This document shows positions 1 to 13,533 of a stretch of 64,000 bases of DNA, in pieces (within the stretch, counting starts at the first letter, position 1; each line of letters starts with the position of its first letter). The stretch lies in NCBI GenBank assembly GCA_001414345.1, contig LLCB01000177.1, forward strand, positions 54,971 through 118,970, given 5' to 3'. Origin of the DNA: Hymenoscyphus infarciens (Eukaryota; Ascomycota; Leotiomycetes; Helotiales; Helotiaceae). The position numbers and the translations under genes were made by a program. Below the pieces are notes generated by a model. That model ran no database searches, was not told the origin of the DNA, and was given only the letters and a program-made list of their open reading frames with translations.

Positions 1-3000
1 CCCATCACTCTCAAGTATATATCCCGACCCCGCCACCTACAGCTGTAGACAGAACAAGTAGCAGTAATAAGCGACCCCACAAAACCAACCTTACAGCAAC
101 AAAAAACACAACATAGAAAAATTGCCCCCCCCCCCCAAAAAAAAACCACAGCAAAAAATAAAAAGTAGAAGCAGAAGAATATCAAGTATTTATAATCTAG
201 CTTCGAAGTAAGGTTTCTATAGTATTTGCGTCAAGTTCTACACGTCGCGGGCTGTCTTGGGAGGCCGAATTACTGCTACTTATTTTGTCTCTAGAGCCTA
301 TGTATAATAAATAATATATAACTATAAATAAGCAAGGAAGTGAGATACTTATACCTATTCAACCTCTATCTACCAACCTCCTCCACACACATATACACAC
401 ATACACACACACACACACAGACACACACGCACAGCATATCCCCGATCTTCCAACCCCTCACCAAAAATCTCCACATTAAAACTCAAAACTCAAAAATCAA
501 AAATCACACCATCACCGCCACCCTCTTTTCAGTCACTGATCATCCTCTATCCCAACCTCTATCCCAACCTCTATCCAAACCTAAAAGATCAAGATACTAT
601 ACAAGAAAAAGCAAAGCAAGGAAGTTTAGGAATTAATAGACCTCTAGACTACTTACTGACTTACTGTACTATACTGATTTCGTCTAGTTAGAAAATAAAG
701 TATAAGTCCTGGCAGGTTAAATCAAGTCAAGTACCTGAATTTCCCACACGTGATACCCACCCCGCATTTTCAACAAGGAAAATGGAAAGGGGAAATTGAG
801 GCGAGAGAAGGAAAAGAAAAAGAAAAGAAGACATCCCTGTAGTAACGGACAGACACAAAGGTCACTCACTCAATCTGTGAGCTGGACATGCATATGCACG
901 CACCACCGACAAAAAACAAACCACCTCCACTTCCATCATGTACTGTACGGAGTAAGTATGGAGGAGGTATGTATGTATTTTCATCATACATAACCCCACC
1001 CCGGCACTTGTCCTGGCTTTTCCTGCAAGTTCCTGCACGTTTCTGCAATCATTGTTTTAAGTGTGGTCCAGTGTATGGTTTTGTTTTGTTTTATTTTGTT
1101 TTGTTTTATTTTGTTTGTTAACTGTCACAGTCCTGAGCAGCCTATCAAGGACGATGACTCCCCCTCTCCCACCTGCAGTCACCGCTGGATAGACACGCGA
1201 TGCGGTGAGTATGATGCAACCGCGCCATCCAGAGATGAGGCAAACAAGGCAAATAGAAGAGAACGAATGAGAGGGGGAGAGATGATCTTACATAACCTTC
1301 TCACCTCACCTCTAATTTTTCTCTTGTATAAGTATTTATTTCCCGAGAATGCCGAGGATGAAAAAAAGCCGAGATTTCTTTTCGAATTATCCAACGGCAT
1401 GACTGCCCACACACACCAACACGGTCCGCTTATCGGGAGTGATGTGCTCGAAGGCTGAATTGACCGACAAGTGCCGATAAAGTCTACAACGGTAATTGGT
1501 GATGATGGTGTGTACAGGGGGGGGGGAAGCTGCTCCTCTCCGCACTTTTTTTTTTAGTAGTCGTATTTTGGGAGGGGTTAGAATGATGCAGATAACGTGT
1601 TTATGGACGGATGAGGAAGTTTGCCCTTGTGCTTCCGTGCTTGATGTGCTGTTGGAGATTGCTTATCTGTGTGGGAGAAGAATGATCGACTGCAACCTTA
1701 TTCAATGGGGGATGGTGAGATGGGAGAGTTGCATGCATATATCTGCAGAAGGACTGATTCTGTAGAATGTCTTTATTGTGAAACGCTTGGGGGAGGAGGG
1801 GTTTGATATCGTGTGACCTGTGCCTGGTTGGTAACAGCAGAAGATCTTTGCAGTTTTGGTGTTTCTTGCTCGGTACAAATTGACTTGACTTGACTTGGAG
1901 GAGGAAAGAGTAGCGAGGTGTTAGTCGAGGCATAGTGTCGGTAGGTAGCACCGGTATGGAACCAGAAGTGGTGGTTGGTCACTTTGTCGTTGTTGGACGA
2001 GGAGGGGCCTTTTATTGGTTGTACGGAGCAGGTTGGTATCGAATGTGGTACGAGGGAACCAAATACCTCGTCAGAGTCAGATAGCATAGCGAGGGATCAG
2101 GTCAAGGGGCATAGGGAAATATATTGCGATGTGAGTTGGGGTTGTGTTGGTGATGTGCGCTGCGCTGCCAGTGCGGAAGACTTAGACTGCGCCGTTGCCC
2201 CTGCATTTGAGTACGGCCGGAGGTTTTCTTTTTTTTCCTGAAGATAACCAGCCCCTGTTTGCTTAGCCTAGGTAGGCAGTCTTGCCCTGGAAATGGCATC
2301 AAGAAAATGTGCGAAATGCTTAAAATTTGCGGGTGGCTTGGGAGAGAGGGGGGTTCCCTTGAGGGGAAGCATCGGCCGAGCATAAGAATCGGGCAAGGCG
2401 ACTTTTGTAAATACTGGAGCGGCTTTGCCTACTAGTGTAGCGTGTCCGTGAAGGCACTTGGCACTTGGCACTTGGCACTTGGCACTTGGCACTTCTTGCG
2501 GGCCAATGACTAACGAGTTGGAAGAGAATTTATGCACCTTATACTTACCAGGCTAGGGTCTTGAAGGATTCAGGGAAGTGGTGAAGGAAAAAGAAGCGTC
2601 GAACCAGTCAGCAGAGTGATGTTTATGCCAGCCTTCGGTATGCCAAGAGTCGGTGTATGGTTACTGGCGAGGAGAAGAACGAATGAACGGGACTGAGGGA
2701 GAAAATGAAGCTATCCAGCTTTTGGACAGGCTTTGACTCATGGAGGAGAGAAATGAAATTGCTGGTGGGGTGTCTAGAAGACCAAGAATGCGGCTATCTC
2801 GCTGTGCGAGGTACGTCGTAATTTCTGCGGCGCCCCATACAAATCCGCTCAAGTCCACTATCAACACCGACCGGAGTTTTCCCTCACTCACTGGTGCACT
2901 ACAAGGGAAAAGGCGGGCCTACAGGGCTGTGGTGGTGCCCGGCGAACAAGGCATGGCGCTTGCCTGAGGAACCAAAAAAATCAAATCAAGCGTAGTGTAG

Positions 3001-3337
3001 CGGCTTTCACTTTCACACCACGAGGCTTGCAGCTTGCTTAGTGTGAGAACTACCTACCTTACTCACCACACTACTTCAAACTTCGACATCCTCACAACAT
3101 CAACATCCCCACACCACACGCTTCTACCCCCCCCCCCACGACAAGCGACGCCTTCGCACTCGAATGAGGCCCTTACGACTGTCCAATTCTCGGGTCGACG
3201 ACGACATATATAATATATAACGGCAGGCGTCGTCCAACCCTCGGCCTCGCCTCCCAGAACCATTGTCAAGGCTGCGGTGCCCCCAGCTCTAGTTCGCTGA
3301 CTCGGAAGTCAAAGTCACTCTGGGTCAGCAAAGTCGT
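1..3337. other. Intergenic region upstream of the acrB-like gene
   Basis: I see no supportable gene here; the open frames are short and low in complexity. The stretch holds a CA-rich microsatellite (about 382-430), CTATCCCAAC-like repeats (about 546-580), a TTTTG/TTTTA tract (about 1079-1120) and six copies of a 7-mer (2453-2494). A TATA-like stretch at about 3204-3220 lies some 120 bases before the acrB start codon and could be part of its promoter. The GC content is normal, so this is not a RIP block. Confidence 0.6.
2453..2494. repeat. Six perfect tandem copies of GGCACTT
   Basis: The heptamer GGCACTT is repeated six times without interruption. It is a plain minisatellite in intergenic DNA, and no function is evident. 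Confidence 0.95.
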
Positions 3338-6214
3338 ATGCCTCGTGGCCAGCCCACAGCAAAGCGACAAGCGGGTGTTGCGAACCAGCGCGATACCAGG
3401 CACGAGAATGGCATTGTGACGCCGGGGAAGAGGATAGCACCTGGGAAGCAGAGGAGCAATGGTCATCTCACCAACGGTCATGGTCAACATGGTCAACATG
3501 GTCATGCCAAGCAACCCGAGAGCAATCCTTCAACACCACCACTGCCAGCGACCCCTCCGCCAGCCAACGGCCATGCACGCCAACCTCAGCTCGCCGATTC
3601 GCAACCTGCCATGGACCAGAAGATGGCCGGCCCTGTGAGAAGACCGTCGTTTGGCGCCTACTCCGAATCCTCCTCGTCCGAATCCTATCACCATAATACC
3701 ACCCTCGCCGTTTCCCCCGACAATCACAGACGGATCGATGTCAACGCGACCAAGAATCCCGCTGTGCATCGAGATCTTGGTCCTCTGAGTCTTGCCCTGA
3801 CGGTGCTCCGGTCTTGCCCTCTGTATGATACCATTGCCATTCTCATCGTCCTCCTACAGCTACCTCCAACCTTTCTCTCCTTGGTTCACCTCTTGTTCGC
3901 TACCTTGACCTTTGTCCCGCCATCTACCTCGACGACCTCGGGATTGAGCTTCACGGATGTGTTTGAGGGGACGCTGGGTACACCTTCCGTAGCGACAATT
4001 GTGGTGGTGGACTTGTTTGTGTTGATGGTATGGCTATTTCTATGGAGTCCCCTTCAGGATGTTGCTTTGGACCTGGCCCAAACCGTGATTGCATTAACCT
4101 TAGGAGGTGGTACGAGTGGCCGAGAGGCCGGGTTCAAGAACGTCCTTGTCTGCTTTGGCCTCATAGCCTCTTCCCATTTCGCTCGTAATGGAAATGTCAA
4201 GCATTCCGGATTCCGTGCCATTCTTTCCTCCACATCCTCGACCGGCTTAATGGGATCATCGGATCCGGACGATCCCCTCGAACCGATTTCTCATGGTGGG
4301 AGTAAGAAGGGGGCGCATGGTTGGGTTCGGAGTATTTTGGCAATACACATTCTGGCGCAGGGCGTGGTCCGTTTTGTTCGAGACTTGTATGTGCAGAGAA
4401 ATTTGAGAGAAAAAAGAGATACGTCAACTTCAATTAGCGATCCAGAGGCCGGGAAAACGTTGACGGATACCGCAAGCGATACCTCGAATTCCATCACGCA
4501 ACCTCCGGAAAACGATTCCTCCATATCCCTCAATTCGACTACCAACCTCAATTCCAAAAAGAAGAGGAAGCAGAGCGCTCAAGTTCGCGTTAGGCAACCT
4601 CTTTGGGCAGCGTTGGCCAGTACGAAAATAGTGATGGTAAAGGAATACGAAACCTCACACACAGCAGCCGAGTCCGCAGGCACAAATGCAACAGACATCA
4701 ACAACCTTGGAAATGCGCCTTTCAACGCCGAGGCAGACCGTATTTGGATCACGTATGTTGGTTCTGATGCGGTTTGCTTTGGTACGAGCTATTTCCCACA
4801 ACACATGCCATGTTCGAATATCGACGAGAGGCGGATCGATTCATTAGGAGTGGACAGATCAAAACCCTTCTTTGTTCGCGTCAACAAGACAGTCTGGCAC
4901 GCCACGAAAATCAAGGCCATGATAAATCCGGAGAAGTTCGCAGGTCCAGAGGTGCGATGGAGTGGGGAGATCTTTGGACTTGCCCCTGCTACCGATTTTG
5001 AATGCGAATTTGTCAGTACTGTTGACGATACCGTGCTCTTTTCATCGAGCGTTTGGACCATGGCACCACCATCCGCCGATACATCAGCCGGACTTTCCCC
5101 CAATCCACAGGTTCCAAGGCGACCCGGATCACCCACCACAACACTAAAAACATCCATTGCTTCCTCGGAACTCAAGTTGACCGAAGAAAGAAATCGACAA
5201 AAGCGGGAGAGGAAAGAACTACGGGCCAAAGTTAATGCGATCAAGAAAGAAATTGACAAGCTTGCCAATAGTATTTCCTCTTCTGGCGGAAACGATGATC
5301 GGGTCAAGCAAAAGATTCAGCAAAACAATCTTCATCAGAAACAAGCGGAAGATGCACTTGTCACTCTCACTGCCGAGATCAAAGCACTTGAGGTTATTCC
5401 TCTTGATGATGCAGCACAATATTCATCATCAAAGAGCGAGTACAAGAGCCAGACAGAAAAGCAAAAGCACTTCCGTTCCGAGGCCAACAACGTCAGACAG
5501 AATGCCGAACGCGACATCTCGAACCTCAACAATGAGCTCACGAATATCCAGCAAAAGAAAGAACGCTCCCAAGCTAGGGTCACCAAACTAGCTAGTGAAC
5601 ATGAGCGGATTACCGATGCAAATGCCAGGGGCTTAGATGAGGCGCAGAGAAAAGAGAGCGCGAGACAGGCTAATCACGTCGAGCGAGCCAAGTTGGAAAG
5701 AATATACGTGGATCGACTCCACGGGATCAATGCACAAGCAGCCGACCAAACTACAGCTCTTCAACTGATGTACAACGAGATTGATCGTATGCAACGACAC
5801 GAGATGTACGCCACGGCGAGCCCCACCTCCAGCGTACCAAATCTCCACGCCAACACCGGCTTCGGCTCTGATCTGATGGTGGACCATTCAAACACCACTT
5901 ATCCATGGAACGCAGGCATGCAAAACCCAGGAAACATGTACGCACCAGTGCCTTATGGGCCCCCACCTCCAATGCCAATGCAGGCACCCGGACCCCGAAC
6001 GCGAGGGAGGAGTAGCAGTATGCTTAGTAACTTGTCCGGCTTCACGCAAAGCGATGAGGAGACTTCTTCGGCACAGATACATCCTTTGCAGATGGGACAG
6101 GCGGCTTGGGGGAATTATGATCAGCAGAGGCATGGGAGTACTGGGAGTGGAAGTGCTGGGAGTGTGGGCGATCCAAAGAGTCCGGTTGTTGGGGATGGTA
6201 CGGTTGTGAGATGA
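3338..6214 (+). CDS. acrB: AcrB-like ubiquitination-network protein (membrane plus coiled coil)
   Basis: A single uninterrupted frame encodes 958 residues. The N-terminus (MPRGQPTAKRQ) is basic, then polar and Gly/His/Asn-rich. Hydrophobic segments lie near residues 154-200, 220-265 and 330-350. A long charged coiled coil covers roughly 608-823 (EERNRQKRERKELRAKV and following), and the tail is Pro/Gly/Ser-rich. This order matches the fungal AcrB family, named from an Aspergillus nidulans acriflavine-resistance gene and linked genetically to the CreB/CreD ubiquitination network. A. nidulans AcrB is of similar size, about 1000 residues. The family's biochemical activity is not settled; membrane attachment and protein-protein contact through the coiled coil are inferred. 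The start is the first ATG after an in-frame stop region and opens the family-like N-terminus. No frameshift or RIP-type stop is present. The gene ends about 800 bases before the RIP block. Confidence 0.85.
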   Translation: MPRGQPTAKRQAGVANQRDTRHENGIVTPGKRIAPGKQRSNGHLTNGHGQHGQHGHAKQPESNPSTPPLPATPPPANGHARQPQLADSQPAMDQKMAGPVRRPSFGAYSESSSSESYHHNTTLAVSPDNHRRIDVNATKNPAVHRDLGPLSLALTVLRSCPLYDTIAILIVLLQLPPTFLSLVHLLFATLTFVPPSTSTTSGLSFTDVFEGTLGTPSVATIVVVDLFVLMVWLFLWSPLQDVALDLAQTVIALTLGGGTSGREAGFKNVLVCFGLIASSHFARNGNVKHSGFRAILSSTSSTGLMGSSDPDDPLEPISHGGSKKGAHGWVRSILAIHILAQGVVRFVRDLYVQRNLREKRDTSTSISDPEAGKTLTDTASDTSNSITQPPENDSSISLNSTTNLNSKKKRKQSAQVRVRQPLWAALASTKIVMVKEYETSHTAAESAGTNATDINNLGNAPFNAEADRIWITYVGSDAVCFGTSYFPQHMPCSNIDERRIDSLGVDRSKPFFVRVNKTVWHATKIKAMINPEKFAGPEVRWSGEIFGLAPATDFECEFVSTVDDTVLFSSSVWTMAPPSADTSAGLSPNPQVPRRPGSPTTTLKTSIASSELKLTEERNRQKRERKELRAKVNAIKKEIDKLANSISSSGGNDDRVKQKIQQNNLHQKQAEDALVTLTAEIKALEVIPLDDAAQYSSSKSEYKSQTEKQKHFRSEANNVRQNAERDISNLNNELTNIQQKKERSQARVTKLASEHERITDANARGLDEAQRKESARQANHVERAKLERIYVDRLHGINAQAADQTTALQLMYNEIDRMQRHEMYATASPTSSVPNLHANTGFGSDLMVDHSNTTYPWNAGMQNPGNMYAPVPYGPPPPMPMQAPGPRTRGRSSSMLSNLSGFTQSDEETSSAQIHPLQMGQAAWGNYDQQRHGSTGSGSAGSVGDPKSPVVGDGTVVR

Positions 6215-6924
6215 TGTTGTTTGCGGCTTTTGTGTGTGGTGTGTGTTTTTGATGTGGACTCGATTCGTCTGTGTGGATCCATAGCACACCCCTTTGAAAT
6301 TCTTGCGGATTAGACAATCAAGTTGTTTGATTGCTGCTCTTGTTTTTTTGGTTTCTTCCATTTGACGTGATTTCCCTTTTTTTTTTTTGTGAGCTTTATG
6401 GCTAATCTTTAGGGGTTTGTCTTTCTCATGTCGCTTTCTTTTCTCTTCGCGACTCGACACCATGCATGAATCGCCTCATCTGCAGAATTGAAATGGATGA
6501 CGATTCTCAGGCCATTAATTGCCCACGCTTGGATGAAACGCGGACATTGAGGAAGGAGGGCTGATAATGTGCTCGTTCGATTGGGGAGGCTTTTTCGATC
6601 TTACGGTTGGTTTTTCTGTGCTTTAAATATATACTTGGCGGTGAGTGTGATTAGGCTGGTTCGAGAGTTGGGGAGTTGGGGAGTACCGACCGACGGGATG
6701 GGGGGATTTTGGTAACGTATTGGGTTTGTTTTTTTTTTGGATTTGGATGGGAGGGGTTGTTGTTAGTGGTTTTTGAGAAGTGAGGGGAGAGAGAGGAGGG
6801 GTGATAGTGATAGATAAATATAGAGGAGAGGAAAGGAGGAGAGGAATAGAGAAGAGGAATAGAGGAGAGGAATAGAGGAGATGAATAGATAGGTTTCAGT
6901 GTGGTGTTGAAGAGAGAGAGAGAG

Positions 6925-6955
<31 letters not shown>

Positions 6956-7250
6956 GAGTGAGTATAATAAGGAAGTAAGAATAGAAACAAGGTTTAAAGT
7001 AATTAATTTATTTATACGGATAAATAATATATATAGAGGAAAGTGGAAAGATATAGAGGTTTTTGAATAAGTTTTATTTGAATACTTGAGATAGGAGAGA
7101 AGGAGAGAAGGAGAGAAGGAGAGAAGAAGAGGAGGAGAGAAGGAGAGAAGGAGAGAAGGAGAGAAGATAGAGAAGAGAGGTGATAAGTAAGTAAGTAAAT
7201 AAGTAAAAGATAGATTGTTTTTTTTTTTTTTAAGATAGTTTTTATTAGTA
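6215..7250. other. 3' flank of acrB-like gene grading into low-complexity DNA
   Basis: No gene is seen. After the presumed 3' UTR the sequence turns into purine-rich repeats: GAGGAATAGA-like units at about 6800-6890, a TAAG tetranucleotide run at about 6926-6953, and GGAGAGAA repeats at about 7090-7165. From about 7200 it becomes the AT-rich RIP block. Confidence 0.6.
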
Positions 7251-9718
7251 TTTATAGATTATCTATAAAGAGCTAGAACTCTTAACCTAGTTAAAAACCT
7301 TCTCTTATTTTATAAAGTCGCGTAGTCTAATAATCTTATCTTTCACTTATCTTATTTTTCTCTTAGCTTATTCTATTTTTCACAAAAGTAGTAGAAGTAA
7401 TAGAGAATTAAAGTAAGAAGAGATTTTTTTTTTTAAAAAAAAGAGACGTTAAAGTCGAGGAGAATCTAAGCTATATAATAGACTACTATTTCTAATAGAT
7501 ACTAAAAGAGAATTATCTCTAGTTTTATTATTTCTTATATTTTAAGCTTATAGTTAATATCTCTCTTTTTCTCTTCTTAGAGTTGAAATAGATCTAGTAG
7601 ATAGAATAAATAGAGAGTTTTAGACTTAAGTATAATAGGTTATTATATAGCTAGAGATTACGTAGATAATACTAGTAGAATAGCGAATTATTCTACTAGT
7701 TAGTTCTTATGCCTTTTAGCTCGCTAGCGTAGTAGTTAAAGCTATTTACTCTACTAATCGTTATATTAAATATTAATATATTAATACTAGTATTAAAAGA
7801 GTCTATAATATTTATTAGTATCGAGTAATATTCTATAATAACCTATTAACTATATTAAATATAGTACTTCTATATTTAAATTATCGAGATTATATAACTA
7901 GAAACTAGTTAATCTAAGCTACGAGCTAAGAAGACTATAGTAGTATATTAATACTACTAATTCTTATAAAGATATTATAGTAGCTTATATTTAGTAGAAG
8001 ATAAAGTTCTCTATATATTATATTACTTATAATTAAAGAATAAAAAAAGATACTATTACGTTTTAATATATAAGTTATTTATTTAGTAAAAGTAGTTTCT
8101 ACTTTTCTAGATATAAATTTATAAGGATTTTTAATTCTTTTTAATATAATTAACTTTTAAAGAGTTTAGTTTTTATAAAGTAATTTAACTTCTTTTAAAG
8201 ACTAAATTTTACTTTATAATAATAAGTAAATAGTTATCTAAAAAACTATAATCTTTATTAAATATTAGAGAAAAGCTCTTAAAAGTTATAGTATAATATA
8301 TCTTATAATATAGTGTAATATATCCTATAATATAGTAATATATATTTCTATTAAGATCTAAGTCTAGTTAATTTCTAGTTTTAGTATTCTTATATATAAA
8401 CTATTCTCTTTATAAATATTAATTAATAATAAGAAATCTTATTTTCTCTAGTTTTTTTTTCTTTTTTAAAAAGAACGTTTCTTAGTAATATTTATAAGAA
8501 CTAGATTCTCTAGAAAAGAGCTATAAAAACTTAATACTTCTATACGATATATTCTATAAATCTCTAATAGCTTTATTCTAGTTTTAGAGCTATTCTTAAA
8601 GAAAAGTTTCAGTTAATAAATAACGTAGTAATACTTCTTTTTTATAATAATTAGAGTTTTTAAAGTCTTTTAACTCTTAATAAAGAAGCTATATTCTATA
8701 TAATAATATACTTAATATTAATAAAAAAGACATATAGAACTTATTTACTAAGTAGTAGTATTTATAAACTACTAAAATAAACTAATTAAGAAAGCTTTAA
8801 AAGTTAATACTATATACTTACTAATACTAGAGAACTTCTACTCTAGATATACTATAGAATTATATATAATTTTAAGAAAATAAAAGCTATATACTAATCT
8901 AAGATTAGATATAATATCTATAGTAGTTATTATATATAATTAGTATATATTATATTCGAGTTAAGAGAATTACTAGAAAAGATAAAGAACTCTTAGTAAT
9001 AGTAATAAAGTATTTAGAAAAGGCTTAGATAATATAAATAAAAGTATAAAACTAGAGATATATTTATAACTAGAGAATAGATTCTCTACTATTTATAATT
9101 CTTATATATAGATATTTAAAATATCTTTAGTAGCTTTTAAATAAATTAGTATAAATACTTCTAAAAAGATATAGAACTATAAAGTAGAGAGAAAAGAGAA
9201 TAGAACTAGAAGACTTAGATTAGAGAAATATTAGAGAAAGGTTTTATATAAAATAATATAATAGAAGATAATTATTATTATTATTCTTTATAGAAAAGAG
9301 CTAATCTTCTCGTATACGAGATAATCCGCTGATTTTAGTATAAGCCTAAGTGTTTAAAACACTATACTAAATTTGTCTCTTTTTTAAATATATCTATATT
9401 TCTATATATACTCTTTTACTATTATAAGTCGTATATATAAGTTCGCTAGCTAGCTAGTAATCTCTTCTCTAGCTCTTATTTATAATAGAGAGAGAAGTAA
9501 TATATATACTCTTTACTAGTCTATTATTCTTAGTATCTATATTTTATAATAAAAGTAAATTATAGTAGAGAACCTTGAAAACTGTTTTAATATTCTAACT
9601 TATATCTAAAGTAATATTTACTTAGTTAACGAACTATATACTCTACTATCTTATATAAGAGAAGCTAAACTCTCTTAGTTTAGAGAGAGTAAAGAATATA
9701 TCACTTATTTATAAACCT

Positions 9719-10976
9719 TATTAGTATATTTAAGAGTAAGTAATTAGTTAAGATAGTATATATAGGAACACGTGCTCTTCTCGCTTAAGAACTATTTAAG
9801 TAGGTATTATAGCTAGCTTTACTCGGTATATACGAACGAATATATAACTCTTTTTATATTGCTTTTATAACTATAAGTTATACTAATACTAATTAGTAGA
9901 CGTATAGATTAGATACTTAGTTACTTTATATCTTTCTACTATAGATATACTTATATAAAAGTAAACTTAATATTACTAGTAGACTGCTCTTCTCTAATCG
10001 TAGTTCCTTCTACTATATTTTTCAATAATATACTATTAACGCTTCTTAAGATAGAAAGTGTTAATTATGAATATCGACCTCTTACTAACCTTCTTTTATC
10101 TATTAAGCTAATTTATACTCTCTAAGACACTTATTCACCTGAAACCTAATATCTCTTTCACTTATAACCTACTAAGTAAAGTTTAAAGTATAAATAGACT
10201 TTTAATAATATCTATAATATCTACTAATTTAAGTAATAATATCTATAATATAATAGATATACTAATACTAATTCTAATAGCTTTAGAAGCTTTAACTTTA
10301 ATACTAACTTCGGTACTAAAATAAGCTCTAAAGCTAGTACTAGAGCTAAAATTAATATAGATAGAAGAGACGATTTTTACTATTAAATAAGAAGAGAAGT
10401 ATATTAAAGAAGAGAACGAAGACCTTCTTTTTTAGAACGAATTTTAAGTAGACTTTAAAGAATAGAATTAAGATAAATTTACTAAAGTCTACTAATCTAC
10501 TACTACTAAGTTATAATAAACACTTTATAGAAGAGGTATATAAGTTAAGATAGATAGATATAAGATACTTATATCTTAGATACTATATAATACTATTACT
10601 AAGGTTAACTAAACTAGATAGTTAGATAAAGAATTAAAAGCTATAGTAGTTAATAAAGCTAGTATTAAAATCTTTATATTCTATTATAAATATATAGAGA
10701 AATATATTAAAAGATAATAAAAGTAGTAGTAATAATAATTCTAATAATAATAACCTCTAGCTAAAAATAGTACTTAAAATATCTAATCTAAGACAAAGGC
10801 TAGAGATAAAGCTTTATAAGTATCTACTATATAATAATAATAATAACTAACGTCTTTAGTAACTTTAGTCTTACTAACTAAAAGAAAGGATTTAAGCGAT
10901 CTAGTATAACCTCTAATATATAAACGAATATATAACTCTTTTTATATCGCTTTTATAACTATAAGTTATACTAATA
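9719..10976 (+). mobile_element. Ty1/copia fragment: LTR, gag, partial LTR (RIP-mutated)
   Basis: Bases 9719-9888 are an LTR of the same family as those at 13534 and 19574, in the opposite orientation. It is followed on the plus strand by a gag-like frame (about 10060-10870), recognised by similarity to the inverted right-hand copy (about 18590-19420). Near 10640-10700 is a degraded CCHC-type knuckle, with tyrosines where cysteines would sit. The pol region is missing: the fragment ends in the last 50-60 bases of another LTR (about 10915-10976, ending in CTAATA). It is therefore an internally deleted or truncated copy. Together with the full element to the right it forms a large, imperfect inverted repeat. 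Confidence 0.7.
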
Positions 10977-13533
10977 AACCTAAGCTATTTATAACTATTT
11001 TTGAAATAAGAACGTCTCTCTTAAGAATCGAGACGCGTTATAGCTTAATATCTCTACTATATATAATATCGACCTTAGCTATAGTCTATAAACGTTATAA
11101 AGGTATATAAAGTTAAACTAGAGTTATATTAACGTATTATATAAGAAGAATATAGACTTAGCTAATTTCTAATATAATACGAGGCTAGCGTACTATTAGA
11201 GAATACTAGAAGTCTTAGAAGTTCTAAAAGAGTAAGAGAAGTTAGAGTTCTAGAAAAACGTTATCTTCTATAATAAATTCTACTTTAGAATTAGTCTCTT
11301 AATAATAAAATATATTAAAAAGCTTCTTAGAAAGAAGTATTAGTATAAGAAAAGCAACGTTTATTTAAAAAAGTTATTAAAGAAGAATATTAAGTCTTTA
11401 GTAAGAGAGAATAAGTAGCTAAAGCTTCTTAACGTCTTCTTTATTATAAGCTATAACTATAAGAGAGTTATTATCTATAAAGTTAGTAACTATTATAGCG
11501 AAGCTATAAACGTATATAATATATATATCTTTGTTAATTATTCTAAAATAAAGAGACTAAAACGACTAAATATATATATATAGAAATACTAACGTAATAG
11601 ATAACTTATATAACTCTTATATATACTTCTCTTTTTTCAAAGAACGCTTATCTCGAGTTTCTTACTTATTAGTATTTATTACTTCTTCTTACTAATCCTT
11701 CTCTTTAGCAAAGTAGGCTTATATAGAACCGAGTTATTATTATAGTTATTAAGAATTCTAGCTTCTATTTTCTTAATTCTATACTATTATATAAATCAAA
11801 AACTAGATGTTTTTATATAAGTCTAAGTCTCTTATAAAAGAAGATAGAGTTATAGTCTCTATAGCTATATTAAAATATTAATATAGAATAGACGTAATTC
11901 TATTCTATATAAAGAGAAAGTAATTAATATAAGAAGAGAAACTAGCTCTCTATATAAGCTATACTACTTCTTATATATAAGTAGTAGATTTCTTATAATT
12001 CTATATATCTTACGTAGTATAAGTAAGAGCTTATAACTTCTTTAAAGATAAAGAAGAAGGTTTCTTAAAATATAAAATAAGAGTTTCTAGAAAGAGATCT
12101 AGAGAGCTATATTATAAACTAGTTCTCTCTATATTACTTAACTTAGAAGTATACTACGAGAGTACTATTCTCTAGAAATAAGAAGTAAGAATACTTCTAA
12201 CTATCGAGTCTCTTTTAAGAATAGTAATATCTTTTACTCTTTTAGTAAAGAAGAAGATATTCTAGAACTATATATTCTTATCTACTAATACTAAGTCTTC
12301 TTTACTAAAAGAGATATCTAAGTATAGATTAAAGTATTCGATATCGCTTATAACTACTTATATAGTCTATATATAAGGTTTATAAGAGAGAGGAAGAGAA
12401 GAAAGAGGTTTATAGAAAATACTTTAGTATATTAGTTTAGAAGACAGTTCTAGAGAAGCTAATATAGAAGACGATATATAAAAAGCAGTAGTAATAGCTT
12501 ATATAATAGTATTTCTAATTATCTACGCGAGTTCTTATCTTTAAGAATCGATAAAGAAGGAAATTATCGAGAGTTTAGTTTAATATTATTTAAGCTCTAT
12601 ATACTTTAGAGTTTATACTATAATAGTATAAGAGAGAGTTAAAGAGTCTAGAGCTAGAGAGATAGTTATCTATCTTTCTTTACTCTTAAAGCTACTTTCT
12701 TTAGAAGATATAATTAGTCTAGAGATCGATATAGAGTAAATCGAGAAACTTAGTAAAGAGGTCTAAGTAGAATAGATATAGAGGTCTAAATAAAAGCAGA
12801 AGAGATATAGAGGTCTTTATTTAATATAAAGATATTACTACTATCTATTATAGCGAAGCTATAAACGTATATAATATATATGTCTTTATTAATTATTTTA
12901 AAGCAAAGAGGCTAAAACGATTAAATATATATATATAGAAATACTAATATAATAGATAACTCGTATAACTCTTATAATAACTTAGTAGAAAAGATAATAG
13001 ATTCTTAAGAAGCTTTAATATAACGTTAATTTTAAAAGCTTAACTTTTTATTAAGATACTAACTTAGCTTACTTAAGTAAGATAATAGATATATAAATAA
13101 AGAAAATAAAGTTCTTCTTACTTACTTTTCCTAGTATCTCTTCTAACTTCTCTATTCTTAAGTCTCTTATATACTCTCTAAAGAGCAAGTTTTATAAGTA
13201 TTATACTATAATAACTTAGAAAGCTTTTAACTAGTTTATAAAAGTCTATAAAGACTTAAATTAGAAGAAGATTTAAAGTATATATAGATAGTATAATAGA
13301 AGACTATAGAAATATATAAAGCGAGATAGTTAAATAATAAGATATTAGACTTTTTTACTTTTTAAATTATAACGTTTTAGTATAATATTTATAATAATAC
13401 GAAATATATACTACTATTAAAGAGGTATATAGAAGTTTATTTAGTAGAATAACGTATATAAAACTAGATACTAATATAGAAGAAAAGACTAAATTAGGCC
13501 TTTTCTAATTTTAAAAGAGTAAGTAGCTATATA
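10977..13533. mobile_element. Unclassified RIP-mutated repeat DNA with a 130-bp internal direct repeat
   Basis: Bases 11493-11621 and 12847-12976 are near-identical direct repeats (both begin ATTATAGCGAAGC), 1354 bases apart. They differ mostly by transitions. They could be terminal repeats of a small element or solo-repeat remnants. Between and around them are long, stop-riddled frames that I cannot assign to a family. The segment lies between two pieces of copia DNA, so it is probably a nested insertion. Confidence 0.45.

Noticed and set aside
340..636. 98-codon plus-strand open frame in the first kilobase
   Set aside because: It is built on a CA microsatellite and short repeats (poly His/Thr) and has no conserved pattern.
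5888..6463. 191-codon minus-strand frame at the end of the acrB-like gene
   Set aside because: It is antisense to the acrB coding region and its 3' flank and shows no protein-like pattern.
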